Position numbers and translations under genes: made by a program. DNA of 20,907 bases from Erysipelotrichaceae bacterium. GTDB taxonomy: Bacteria > Bacillota_I > Bacilli_A > Erysipelotrichales > Erysipelotrichaceae. Positions 6,793-14,963 of this stretch are shown here, piece by piece (within the stretch, counting starts at the first letter, position 1; each line of letters begins with the position of its first letter). The stretch lies in contig JAFOMB010000073.1 in NCBI GenBank assembly GCA_017419065.1, forward strand, positions 1 through 20,907. The letters are read 5' to 3'. The notes under the pieces were generated by a model. That model was not told the DNA's origin and searched no databases. It saw only the letters and a list, made by a program, of their open reading frames with translations.

Positions 6793-9700
6793 TGGGAACC
6801 CCTCTGTATGTACGCAGTGCCTACAGCCTTTTATCAGGCCTTGGCAGCGTCAAAGATATCGTCAATAGGGCAAAGGACTTTGGACACGAAAGTGTGGCCT
6901 TGGTCGATAAGAATGTCCTCTACGGCGCCATGGAATTCTACAAGGAAGCCAGGAAGGCCTCGATCAGGCCGCTTTTCGGACTGGACTGCGATATCGAGAC
7001 AGCAGAGGGCATCTACAGCATCATGCTTCTCAGTAAGGATGAAGAGGGCTTCCGCAACCTCATGAAGCTCTCGACGATTATCTCCACCGGGGAAAAGAAG
7101 ACGATCGACGTCGCGACACTCAATGCCTGCCGAAACGGCAACTACGTCATCCTGTTTTCCGATGACATGCCTCTATCCAGGGCTGTCGACAAGGGTCTTG
7201 ATGAAGAGGAATACCTTGAAAGACAGAAGGATCTCTTCGGAGAATACTGCGTCGCTCTCACCGATCACAATATCGCCCTCAACAGAAGAAGGGATGAGAT
7301 ACTCCGTCCTATGCTGAAGAGAAACGGCATCTTCACCTTTGCGCTTTCCCGGACATTCTTCATCGAAAAGGAAGATTTTGAAGCCTTTGAAGTCCTCAAG
7401 TGCATCCGCGACAAGAAGACCCTGAAAGAGGGGATGAGCCGTTATGATGAAGGCCGCTATTTCCTCTCTCCGAAGGAGATGGAAGCCCTCTATGAAAGAG
7501 ATGACCTCCTCAACAGCGATCTGCTCGCCTCCTATTGCCGGGTAGAACCGGAATTCAGGACTTCGCTTCCGAAATACAGCGGAAAGACGACTCTTTCCTC
7601 ATCCGACTACCTCGTAGCGCTGTGCCGGGAAGGTCTTAAAAGACGCCTGAAAAAGGGCGTGCCGGCGGAATACAGCGAGCGTCTCAAGAAGGAGCTCGAC
7701 GTCATATTATCCATGCACTTTGAGGACTATTTCCTCATCGTCTACGACTTCATCCTCTATGCCAAGAAAAACGGCATCCTGGTAGGACCGGGAAGGGGAT
7801 CGGCAGCCGGTTCCTTAGTCTCTTATTGCCTTGGCATCACAGACATCGATCCGATCGAGTATGGTCTCATCTTCGAGCGCTTCCTCAATCCGGAGAGAGT
7901 CTCCATGCCGGATATCGATACGGACTTCCCGGATGACAAGAGGGATGAGGTCATTGCCTATGTCCGCGATAAATACGGAAAGGATCATGCAGCCCACATC
8001 CTGACTTTCGGCACGCTCAAGGCCAAACAGGCTCTGCGCGATGTCGGAAGAGTCTTAGGCTACTCCGTCATCGATCTCGACCGTTTATGCAAGCTCATTC
8101 CTTCCGCGCCGGATGCCTCCTTAGAGGGAAGTTATGCCTCTATCCCGGCCTTTAGGCAGAGAGTGGAGAGCGAAGAGAAATACCGCAGGCTTTTTGCCTT
8201 GGCGAAGAAACTCGAAGGCAAGCCGCGTCATGAATCGACCCATGCGGCTGGTATCGTCTTATCTTCCAAGCCTTTAACGGAAGTCATACCATTAACAGCC
8301 ATCGAATCGGACATCTACTCCACGCAGTATACGATGGAGCACCTCGAGGAGATGGGTCTTATCAAGATGGACTTCCTGGCCATACGGAACCTCTCGATCA
8401 TCGCCGAGATCGTCTCGGACATCAATACAGAAGAGCCTTTCGATATCCGCAAGATCCCGCTGGATGATCCGAAGACCTTTGAACTCATATCCGATGTCAA
8501 CACCCTGGGCATCTTCCAGCTGGAATCCAACGGCATGAAGTCTCTGGTCAAAAAGATGCGTCCGAAGAATTTCGCCGAGATCGGCATGACCATCGCCTTA
8601 TTCCGACCGGGACCGATGGAAAACATCCCGGCCTTCTTAGAGAACCGGGCGCATCCGGATAAGATCCGCTATCTCCATGAAGACCTCCGTCCTATCCTCT
8701 CCGAGACCTATGGCATCATCGTCTATCAGGAACAGATCATGTCGATTGCCCGGAAGATGGCGGGATTCTCCTATGGAAAGGCCGATATCCTGCGCAGGGC
8801 CATGTCCAAGAAGAAGGCGAAGGAACTGGAGAACCTGAAGGACGAATTCATCGAAGGCTGTCTGAACAAGGGCTATGAGCGCTCCCTGGCAGAAGAGATC
8901 TATGAACTCATTCTCAAATTCGCCAATTATGGCTTCAATAAATCCCATTCCGTCGTCTATGGAATGGTCGCCTATCAGATGGCCTATCTCAAGGCCAACT
9001 ATCCGAAGTACTTCTATAAAGCCCTGCTCAACGGCGTCATCGGTTCGGAATCCAAGACCTATGAATACATCAGCGAATGCCGCAAGACCGGACAGGAGAT
9101 AAAGAAGATCTCTCTGAACAGATCCTCGTTGGTCTATGAGATAGACGGCAACGGCATCCGCATGCCGATCCCTGTCTGCAAGGACGTGGGAAGCATCATC
9201 GCCCGCAAGATCCTGGAAGAAAGAGCGGAGAGGGGATCATTCAAAGATTATGTCTCCGCGGTGCAGAGACTGGTCTACGCCGGCGTGGATAAGAAAGCCA
9301 TCGAGAATCTGATCTATGCGGGAGGCTTCGATGAGCTCTCCTACGGACGCTACACCATGATCAAGGCTCTGCCGAACGTCCTGAAGTACGCTTCCGCCCA
9401 CAAGGGAGAGATCTCCCTGATCGCCGACCTCGACGACGCGCCGATGATCGAGGAATACCGGGATGACAAGAAGGTCCTGGCAGAAAGGGAGAAGGCCGTA
9501 CTGGGCTTTTATCTCAGCTATGATCCGATCGCCGAAGTCAGAAAGGAGCTGGGCATCAGTACACCGGGCCTGAGAGAGCTGCCGTTAGACAGCTATGTGA
9601 AGGGATTCGGGGTCATACGCCGCATCAAGATCATCAAGACGAAGACGAAGAAGGAACCGATGGCCTTTGCAGATATCAGCGATGAAAGCGGCGAGATGTC

Positions 9701-9863
9701 CCTGGTGATCATGCCGAACATCTACAGGAGCGTTTCTTCGGGTCTCTTAGAAGGACGCTATGTCTTCTTTGAAGGAAAGACAGAACGGGAAGGTTCCTGT
9801 CTTGTGAGAAATATACAGTTTTACGAGGAGGGAAAAGCTGATGAGAATACTGATCGTCGATGA
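6792..9863 (+). CDS. dnaE: DNA polymerase III alpha subunit (DnaE)
   Basis: C-family replicative polymerase of 1023 residues from the ATG at 6792, shorter than E. coli DnaE (1160). The N-terminal PHP domain is degenerate: the usual His-rich opening motif reads YVRSAYSLLSG (6-16), and the usual Asp-His motif reads ALVDKNVLYG. Polymerase motifs are intact: GPGRGSAAGS (332-341) and PDIDTDF with catalytic Asp374 and Asp376. The HESTHAAGIV, FRPGPMENIP and YGFNKSHSVVYG segments follow, then a helix-hairpin-helix/beta-clamp region and a C-terminal OB fold (FADISDESGEMS). An in-frame GTG at 6777 overlaps the -10 box and is rejected as the start. The 3' end overlaps the response regulator by 23 bases, so a two-component system is probably co-transcribed. 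DnaE rather than PolC is clear from the domain order; whether PolC also exists elsewhere cannot be seen. Confidence 0.95.
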   Translation: MGTPLYVRSAYSLLSGLGSVKDIVNRAKDFGHESVALVDKNVLYGAMEFYKEARKASIRPLFGLDCDIETAEGIYSIMLLSKDEEGFRNLMKLSTIISTGEKKTIDVATLNACRNGNYVILFSDDMPLSRAVDKGLDEEEYLERQKDLFGEYCVALTDHNIALNRRRDEILRPMLKRNGIFTFALSRTFFIEKEDFEAFEVLKCIRDKKTLKEGMSRYDEGRYFLSPKEMEALYERDDLLNSDLLASYCRVEPEFRTSLPKYSGKTTLSSSDYLVALCREGLKRRLKKGVPAEYSERLKKELDVILSMHFEDYFLIVYDFILYAKKNGILVGPGRGSAAGSLVSYCLGITDIDPIEYGLIFERFLNPERVSMPDIDTDFPDDKRDEVIAYVRDKYGKDHAAHILTFGTLKAKQALRDVGRVLGYSVIDLDRLCKLIPSAPDASLEGSYASIPAFRQRVESEEKYRRLFALAKKLEGKPRHESTHAAGIVLSSKPLTEVIPLTAIESDIYSTQYTMEHLEEMGLIKMDFLAIRNLSIIAEIVSDINTEEPFDIRKIPLDDPKTFELISDVNTLGIFQLESNGMKSLVKKMRPKNFAEIGMTIALFRPGPMENIPAFLENRAHPDKIRYLHEDLRPILSETYGIIVYQEQIMSIARKMAGFSYGKADILRRAMSKKKAKELENLKDEFIEGCLNKGYERSLAEEIYELILKFANYGFNKSHSVVYGMVAYQMAYLKANYPKYFYKALLNGVIGSESKTYEYISECRKTGQEIKKISLNRSSLVYEIDGNGIRMPIPVCKDVGSIIARKILEERAERGSFKDYVSAVQRLVYAGVDKKAIENLIYAGGFDELSYGRYTMIKALPNVLKYASAHKGEISLIADLDDAPMIEEYRDDKKVLAEREKAVLGFYLSYDPIAEVRKELGISTPGLRELPLDSYVKGFGVIRRIKIIKTKTKKEPMAFADISDESGEMSLVIMPNIYRSVSSGLLEGRYVFFEGKTEREGSCLVRNIQFYEEGKADENTDRR

Positions 9864-10500
9864 TGAGATCAAGATCCGTGAAGTGGTCAGAGAATACGCG
9901 AGAGTCATGAACTATGAATGTGATGAGGCCTCCAACGGCAATGAAGCCGTCGACCTCGTCACGAAGAACGATTATGACTGCGTGATCCTGGATATCATGA
10001 TGCCGGAACTGGACGGCTTCAGCGCCTGCAAGAAGATCAAAAGCATCCGGGATGTCCCGGTGATCATGCTGTCAGCCAGACAGGAGGAGTATGACAAGCT
10101 CTTCAGTTTTGACATCGGTGTCGATGACTATGTCACCAAGCCGTTTTCTCCGAAAGAACTCATGGCCCGCATCAAGGTCGTCTCCGAACGCCGTCAGAAA
10201 AGAGCCAATGAGAAATACGTCTTCGATACCCTGGTCATCGATGTCGACGGCCGCAGTGTCACCATTGACGGCGAAAAAGTCATGCTGACACCGAAGGAAC
10301 TGGATCTGCTCATCTATCTCGTCCAGAACCGCAACATCGCCTTAGGCAGAGAGAAGATCCTCTCGGCTGTCTGGGATTCCGACTACTATGGCGATGACCG
10401 GACAGTGGATACACATATCAAGATGCTCCGAAGGAGCCTGGGCCCGTATCGCGACTATGTCGTCACGGTAAGGGGAATGGGGTACAAGTTTGAAGCCTGA
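9841..10500 (+). CDS. OmpR/PhoB-family response regulator
   Basis: A 219-residue DNA-binding transcription factor controlled by phosphorylation. The receiver domain (1-115) has the acidic pair Asp7/Asp8, the phospho-acceptor Asp51 in LDIMMPELDG, Ser78 in IMLSAR and Lys100 in VTKPF. A winged helix (about 125-219) includes LTPKELDLLIYL and ends in the typical VRGMGYKFEA. The ATG lies inside dnaE and has GAGGAGGG at 9825-9832, so it is translated from its own strong ribosome binding site. It overlaps the kinase gene by 11 bases. Regulated genes are unknown. Confidence 0.95.
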   Translation: MRILIVDDEIKIREVVREYARVMNYECDEASNGNEAVDLVTKNDYDCVILDIMMPELDGFSACKKIKSIRDVPVIMLSARQEEYDKLFSFDIGVDDYVTKPFSPKELMARIKVVSERRQKRANEKYVFDTLVIDVDGRSVTIDGEKVMLTPKELDLLIYLVQNRNIALGREKILSAVWDSDYYGDDRTVDTHIKMLRRSLGPYRDYVVTVRGMGYKFEA

Positions 10501-11938
10501 TTTCAAAGGCATCCGCTTCAAGACGTGGCTCTACTTCCTGGGCCTGTCTTTTCTGATCCTGGCGCTGCTGGGATTTTTCCTCGTGGTCTTCATCAAACCG
10601 TACTACCGGCAAAACCGCATCGATACGATCTCGGCTTTAACAGAAGAGATCGAGCGCTCCCTGCTCTATAAAGACGCCGGAGAAGAAGATGTGGCCTCTA
10701 CCGGCCGGGCCCTCATCGGCAACAACGTCTGTGCCATCATCTACAACGAATCCGGCAGAGAGCTCTTCTATGCCGATGCTTTGGGTGAAGTCTGCATGCT
10801 GGATGAGGAGATACGGGTAGGGGAGGAAAGCCTCGTCGTCCAGAAGGAACCGCGCCGGACAATAGAACTGCTCAAGGAGCACCATTCCATCTCCCTGACC
10901 CAGGAATCGCCTTTATCACGGGGCGAGATGCTGCTCTATGGCAAGCAGATCCGCTCCAACCTCGTCAATTACTACCTGCTGATCAACACCCCGCTGGAGC
11001 CGGTGGATTCCTATGTGAACTTCATCCTCAACCAGTATCTCTATATGGCTGTCCTCGTCGTCGGCATCGCTCTCTTCCTGGCCTATCTTCTGGCGCAGCG
11101 CATCTCTTCGCCGATCATCCGGATGAGGAAGGAAGCGGCCAAACTGGCGGAAGGCAACTACGATCTGCACTTCCGGAGCGATTCCTACAGCGAGATCAAC
11201 GATCTGGCGGTGACCCTGGATGACGCAACTGACAAGCTCTCCAAGATCGATGAACTGCGCAAGGACCTCGTCGCCAACGTCTCTCATGACATCAAGACGC
11301 CTCTGACGATGATCAAGGCCTATGCCGAGATGATACGGGATATCTCCGGCGATGATCCTGTCAAGAGAGAGGAGCACCTGGATGTCATCATCAAGGAAGC
11401 GGACTATCTCGACAAGCTCGTCACCGATATGGCCGAACTCTCCAAACTGCAGTCCGGCAGCATCGAACTGACCAAGACCAATTTCGACCTGATGGAAGCG
11501 ATCCGGGAAGTCGTCGGCCTGCTCAAAAACATGGCTGATCAGAAGGACATCACGATCCTGACTGATCTGCTTCCGGTCGTCGTCTACGCCGATGAGATCA
11601 AGATCTCCCAGGTCATCTACAACTTCCTCTCCAACGCCCTGAAGTATTCCGATGAACACTCGGAAGTCCTCATACGCATGAGCGATGACGAAGAGAAGGT
11701 GAAGGTGGAGGTCAGCGACCATGGGGACGGCATCGCCGCAGAAGCCCTGCCGTACATCTGGGACCGCTACTACAAGATCGACAAGAGTTTCAAGCGGAAT
11801 GTCAATTCGACCGGTCTGGGCCTGGCCATCGCCAAGGGGATCCTGGAAGCCCATAAGTGCGAATACGGCGTCGATTCCAAGGAGAAGGAAGGATCGACCT
11901 TCTGGTTCATCCTCTACAAAGACTATGAAGACGAATGA
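10490..11938 (+). CDS. membrane sensor histidine kinase
   Basis: A 482-residue partner of the preceding regulator. TM1 at about 13-35 and TM2 at about 183-202 enclose an extracytoplasmic sensor domain of about 145 residues with no motif I recognise. HAMP follows (about 203-255), then the H-box VSHDIKTPLT with His266, the N-box (Asn378, Asn382), G1 DHGDGI (410-415) and G2 TGLGLAIAKG (441-450). The start is a TTG at 10490 overlapping the regulator; no ATG occurs before the sensor domain, and GGGG at 10479-10482 may serve as a weak ribosome binding site. The small overlap suggests translational coupling. Confidence 0.93.
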   Translation: MKPDFKGIRFKTWLYFLGLSFLILALLGFFLVVFIKPYYRQNRIDTISALTEEIERSLLYKDAGEEDVASTGRALIGNNVCAIIYNESGRELFYADALGEVCMLDEEIRVGEESLVVQKEPRRTIELLKEHHSISLTQESPLSRGEMLLYGKQIRSNLVNYYLLINTPLEPVDSYVNFILNQYLYMAVLVVGIALFLAYLLAQRISSPIIRMRKEAAKLAEGNYDLHFRSDSYSEINDLAVTLDDATDKLSKIDELRKDLVANVSHDIKTPLTMIKAYAEMIRDISGDDPVKREEHLDVIIKEADYLDKLVTDMAELSKLQSGSIELTKTNFDLMEAIREVVGLLKNMADQKDITILTDLLPVVVYADEIKISQVIYNFLSNALKYSDEHSEVLIRMSDDEEKVKVEVSDHGDGIAAEALPYIWDRYYKIDKSFKRNVNSTGLGLAIAKGILEAHKCEYGVDSKEKEGSTFWFILYKDYEDE

Positions 11939-12587
11939 TTATCTGAAATATATCGACCTCGACATCGTACAGGATGACAGGATGTTCCGGGTCAACAGCG
12001 ATACGACAGCGCTGGGTATGTCGCTGGATATGATGTGGGGAAAGAGCGTCCTCGATATCGGCACCAATAACGGCGCTCTGCTTCTCTATGCCTGGAAGAA
12101 GAAGGCGAGAAGACTCATCGGTGTCGACATCTTTCCGGAAGCCCTGGAACTGGCGAAGGAGAACGTCTCCCGGTATGCGGATGAGTATGCCTTCTACTGT
12201 TCGAGAGTACAGGATCTCGATATCGAGAAGTGCGATGTCATCGTCTGCAATCCGCCGTTCTTCGAGATGAACAACGTCAGTGAAGATCCGTATCTGAAAA
12301 AGGCGATGTTTGAAGAATCCCTGCCTCTCAAAGAGCTCCTGGATGCCTGCCGCAGGCTCTTGAAGGACAACGGAGAAGTCTACCTGATCTATCCGGCTGA
12401 CCGCTTCCCGGAACTCTACGAAGAAATAAAAAACCACCGCTTCAAGATCATGAAGATGCGCTTCGTCCATGATGAAAACAGTGAGTTCGCGCTGCGGGTC
12501 ATCGTCAAGCTCAAGATCGGAAAGATGTCCAAGCTCCGTGTCCTCTCTCCGGTCATCATACAAAACGGCGGCTTTACCTTGAAATAA
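11925..12587 (+). CDS. TrmN6-like tRNA (adenine-N6) methyltransferase
   Basis: A 220-residue SAM-dependent methyltransferase. The nucleotide-binding motif LDIGTNNG (43-50) is followed by the acidic GVDIF strand end (66-70) and the amino-methyltransferase signature NPPF (109-112). Together with the N-terminal segment that binds the Asp/Asn pocket (FRVNSDTTALG), this fits the TrmN6/YabB family, which methylates A37 of tRNA1(Val) in E. coli. The ATG at 11925 overlaps the kinase stop by 14 bases and has no ribosome binding site, so translation probably depends on coupling to the kinase. A different adenine or cytosine target cannot be excluded. A promoter for rplU begins in its last codons. Confidence 0.82.
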   Translation: MKTNDYLKYIDLDIVQDDRMFRVNSDTTALGMSLDMMWGKSVLDIGTNNGALLLYAWKKKARRLIGVDIFPEALELAKENVSRYADEYAFYCSRVQDLDIEKCDVIVCNPPFFEMNNVSEDPYLKKAMFEESLPLKELLDACRRLLKDNGEVYLIYPADRFPELYEEIKNHRFKIMKMRFVHDENSEFALRVIVKLKIGKMSKLRVLSPVIIQNGGFTLK

Positions 12588-12607
12588 TAAACTTTACATG
12601 TTAAAAT
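12579..12607 (+). promoter_or_regulatory. rplU operon promoter
   Basis: TTGAAA (12579-12584) and TAAAAT (12602-12607) are spaced by exactly 17 bases. The -35 box overlaps the stop codon of the methyltransferase. The predicted start is about 12614, giving a leader of about 100 bases. Confidence 0.7.
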
Positions 12608-12613
12608 ACTCTC

Positions 12614-12715
12614 GTTGTAGTCCCTCTAGCGGGATTATAACCGCTCAGAAAAGGCTTTAAATGCACTTGTGCTGCCTTCATGGCGAGTCTATATCTAGAG
12701 AAAAGGAGGTGCACT
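12614..12715 (+). promoter_or_regulatory. structured rplU leader (L21 leader candidate)
   Basis: The leader can fold into a closed structure: CTCTAG (12624-12629) pairs with CTAGAG (12695-12700), just before the ribosome binding site AAGGAGG (12703-12709). Inside it, AGCGG (12628-12632) can pair with CCGCT (12641-12645), and AAGGC (12651-12655) with GCCTT (12674-12678). GTGC at 12669-12672 can also pair with GCAC at 12711-12714 between the ribosome binding site and the ATG. Position and size match the Firmicute L21 leader, thought to allow feedback by L21. The class is inferred from context and pairing; no alignment was run. Confidence 0.65.
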
Positions 12716-13024
12716 ATGTACGCAATCATCGAGACCGGCGGCAAGCAGCTGAAGGTGGAAGAAGGTCAGGTCATCTATGTTGAAAAGCTGGATGTCCAGG
12801 AAGGCGAAAGCTACACTTTCGACAAAGTCGTCGCTGTTGAGAATGGTGGGATCAAGCTCGGCAATCCATACGTGGAAGGTGCCAGCGTCACCTGCAAAGT
12901 TGAAAAGCAGGGCAAGGAAAAGAAGATCGTGATCTTCAAGTACAAGCAGAAAAAAGGATCCACCAGACGGAAACAGGGTCATCGTCAGCCTTACACGAAG
13001 CTGACTGTCGAAAAGATCGCTTAA
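12716..13024 (+). CDS. rplU: 50S ribosomal protein L21
   Basis: A 102-residue large-subunit protein that binds 23S rRNA. It opens MYAIIETGGKQLKVEEG, the standard L21 N-terminus, and carries the basic KKGSTRRKQGHRQPYT segment near the C-terminus. The length equals that of the family. The ATG at 12716 has AAGGAGG with 6-base spacing; a longer in-frame start at 12680 lies in the structured leader and is rejected. The stop TAA shares its last base with the start of prp. Confidence 0.98.
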   Translation: MYAIIETGGKQLKVEEGQVIYVEKLDVQEGESYTFDKVVAVENGGIKLGNPYVEGASVTCKVEKQGKEKKIVIFKYKQKKGSTRRKQGHRQPYTKLTVEKIA

Positions 13025-13338
13025 TGATCCGCTGTCAGTATACGCTTGAGAATGGCCGTTATACTTCACTTCATGTGAGCGGTCATGCGGAAAGCGGAGA
13101 CTATGGAAAGGATCTGATATGCGCTGCTGTCTCCTCGATCATGTTCGGATTTATGAATGCCGTAGATGAATCGAAAGAGAAAGCAGAGATCAGACAGTCG
13201 GAAAACGACATCGAGCTCATCGCTCATTCCGATTCGGAAGTGCTTCAGCACTATTTCGAACTGGTCCTCATACAGCTGAAAACGATCGAAGCGTCGTATG
13301 GGGAGTTTATTCAAACAGAAAGGAAGCAGAACACATGA
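13024..13338 (+). CDS. prp: ribosomal-processing cysteine protease Prp (YsxB)
   Basis: A 104-residue cysteine protease that removes the N-terminal extension of ribosomal protein L27. The catalytic pair is visible as His21 in SGHAESGDYG and Cys33 in KDLICAAVS, the signature of the family. It sits between rplU and rpmA as in other Firmicutes. Its start overlaps the rplU stop by one base and its stop overlaps the rpmA start by four (ATGA), so the three are translationally coupled. Its substrate is encoded directly downstream. Confidence 0.96.
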   Translation: MIRCQYTLENGRYTSLHVSGHAESGDYGKDLICAAVSSIMFGFMNAVDESKEKAEIRQSENDIELIAHSDSEVLQHYFELVLIQLKTIEASYGEFIQTERKQNT

Positions 13339-13619
13339 AATACGTATTAGATATCCAATTCTTTGCGTCTAAAAAGGGTGTTGGTTCCACAAAGAACGGT
13401 CGTGATTCTCAATCCAAGAGATTAGGTGCTAAGGTCGCGGATGGTCAGTTCCTGACAGCCGGTTCCATTATCTACCGTCAGAGAGGCACGAAGATTCACC
13501 CTGGGACGAATGTCATGAAGGGCGGAGATGATACTTTATTCTCTACCGTTGACGGGGTCGTCAAATACGAACACCTCGGCAAGGACAGAAAGAAAGTATC
13601 TGTCTATCCTGCAGCGTAA
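13335..13619 (+). CDS. rpmA: 50S ribosomal protein L27 with cleavable N-terminal extension
   Basis: A 94-residue protein of the peptidyl-transferase region. The first ten residues, ending in IQFF, precede ASKKGVGSTKNGRDS, where the mature L27 begins. This is the Prp recognition motif of Firmicutes, so cleavage is expected after Phe10, leaving Ala11 as the new N-terminus. The body matches L27 (KRLGAKVADGQ, GTKIHPGTNV). Without cleavage the tail would be expected to reach into the peptidyl-transferase centre. AAAGGAAG precedes the ATG within the prp gene. A terminator follows. Confidence 0.98.
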   Translation: MKYVLDIQFFASKKGVGSTKNGRDSQSKRLGAKVADGQFLTAGSIIYRQRGTKIHPGTNVMKGGDDTLFSTVDGVVKYEHLGKDRKKVSVYPAA

Positions 13620-13622
13620 GAA

Positions 13623-13647
13623 AGAAGCCCTATGGGCTTTTCTTTTT
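13623..13647 (+). terminator. rpmA terminator
   Basis: AAGCCC (13625-13630), loop TAT, and GGGCTT (13634-13639) are followed by a T-rich run to 13647. The stem is short, so read-through into obgE 20 bases later is likely. No separate obgE promoter was found. Confidence 0.75.
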
Positions 13648-13657
13648 GAGGTGATTT

Positions 13658-14941
13658 ATGCAATTTATCGATAAAGTGAATCTGCATCTGAAAGCAGGCA
13701 ACGGCGGTAACGGCATCGTCGCTTTTAAGCGTGATAAATACAATCCTCTAGGCGGTCCGTCCGGAGGAGATGGCGGACACGGCGGTTCGATCGTCTTTGC
13801 GGTCGATACCAACAAGTCTACGCTCCTGGAACTGCGTTATACGAGGGTCATACGGGCTTTAGACGGCGAAAACGGGAAGACCAACAACATGTATGGGGAA
13901 TCCCGGGACGACGTCATCGTCAAGGTACCGCTGGGGACGATCGTCAGGGATGCCCAGAGCGGAGAAGTCCTCTGCGATCTCAATGAGAAGGACGCCAGTG
14001 AAGTCGTCTGCAGGGGCGGAAAGGGCGGTGCCGGCAACAGGCATTTCGCCACCTCGAGAAACAGTGCCCCGGAATACGCCAAACTGGGAGAAGCCGGGGA
14101 AGAAAGAGATGTCATCGTCGAGCTCAAGCTTCTGGCCGATGTCGGTCTCGTAGGTTTTCCGAGCGTCGGCAAGTCTACACTGCTTTCCGTTGTCTCCAAC
14201 GCGCGACCGGAGATCGCCGATTATCCATTCACGACTCTGACGCCGCAGCTCGGCATGGTGAAGGTCGATGATACCTCCTTTGTCATGGCAGATCTGCCGG
14301 GGCTCATTGAAGGAGCCAGCGAAGGCAAGGGTCTGGGGCATGAATTCCTCAAGCACATCGAGCGCTGCCGTCTCATCGTCCATGTCCTGGACATGGCCGG
14401 AGGCGGAGAGGGAAGAGACCCTCTCAGCGACTACGAGATCATCAACAACGAACTGAAGCAGTATCCGGGGAACCTGGGTGACCGTCCGCAGATCGTCCTC
14501 GCCAACAAGATGGATGAAGACATCGCCGAAGAAAACCTGGCCCGCTTCAAAGAGAAATATCCGGATGTCGAGATCTTCCCGTGCATCACCATCATCCACG
14601 AAGGTCTCCAGCCGGTCCTCTACCGCATCAAGGACCTTCTCAAAGAACTGCCGCCATTCCCTCTCTACGACAAGTTCAAGAAAGACGAGAAGATCGTCTA
14701 CACCTATGAGAAGGAAGAGGAGTTCAAGGTCTTCAACGAAGGCAACGGCATGTGGCGTGTGGAAGGGGAGAAGATCGACCGTCTGTTCGCTCAGACCGAC
14801 TTCCACGACGACGATTCCGTCCTGCACTTCTCCAGAGCTCTCTCGCGCATGAAAGTCGACGAGATCCTCAAGGAGAGAGGCTGCAAGAACGGCGACCGTG
14901 TCTATATCCGCGACTATGGCTTCGACTTTATCGATGAGTGA
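13658..14941 (+). CDS. obgE: GTPase ObgE (CgtA)
   Basis: An essential GTPase of 427 residues that acts in 50S subunit assembly and stress control. The glycine-rich Obg fold is at 1-158 (FKRDKYNPLGGPSGGDGG). In the G domain: G1 GFPSVGKS (166-173), switch Thr192/Thr193, G3 DLPG (212-215) and G4 NKMD (283-286). A C-terminal OCT domain lies at about 350-427, as in Gram-positive Obg. The ribosome binding site GAGGTGA is at 13648-13654. It is linked to rplU-prp-rpmA as in most bacteria. Confidence 0.98.
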   Translation: MQFIDKVNLHLKAGNGGNGIVAFKRDKYNPLGGPSGGDGGHGGSIVFAVDTNKSTLLELRYTRVIRALDGENGKTNNMYGESRDDVIVKVPLGTIVRDAQSGEVLCDLNEKDASEVVCRGGKGGAGNRHFATSRNSAPEYAKLGEAGEERDVIVELKLLADVGLVGFPSVGKSTLLSVVSNARPEIADYPFTTLTPQLGMVKVDDTSFVMADLPGLIEGASEGKGLGHEFLKHIERCRLIVHVLDMAGGGEGRDPLSDYEIINNELKQYPGNLGDRPQIVLANKMDEDIAEENLARFKEKYPDVEIFPCITIIHEGLQPVLYRIKDLLKELPPFPLYDKFKKDEKIVYTYEKEEEFKVFNEGNGMWRVEGEKIDRLFAQTDFHDDDSVLHFSRALSRMKVDEILKERGCKNGDRVYIRDYGFDFIDE

Positions 14942-14950
14942 TGATGGGGG

Positions 14951-14963
14951 TATAATAGAACTA
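14951..14963 (+). promoter_or_regulatory. ruvA -10 box placed for a leaderless transcript
   Basis: A perfect TATAAT at 14951-14956 is followed by 6 bases and the ATG at 14963, the same geometry as dnaE. No ribosome binding site lies before the ATG. The -35 region is weak (TTTATC at 14927-14932, spacer 18). ruvA could also be read from the obgE transcript. Confidence 0.5.

Noticed and set aside
10916..11854. Long minus-strand open frame opposite the histidine kinase
   Set aside because: Shadow of the kinase; no domain recognisable.
12680..12715. N-terminal extension of L21 starting at 12680
   Set aside because: L21 length and the AAGGAGG site fix the start at 12716; the upstream bases belong to the leader structure.
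13859..14827. Long minus-strand open frame opposite obgE
   Set aside because: Shadow of obgE; no motifs or start signals.
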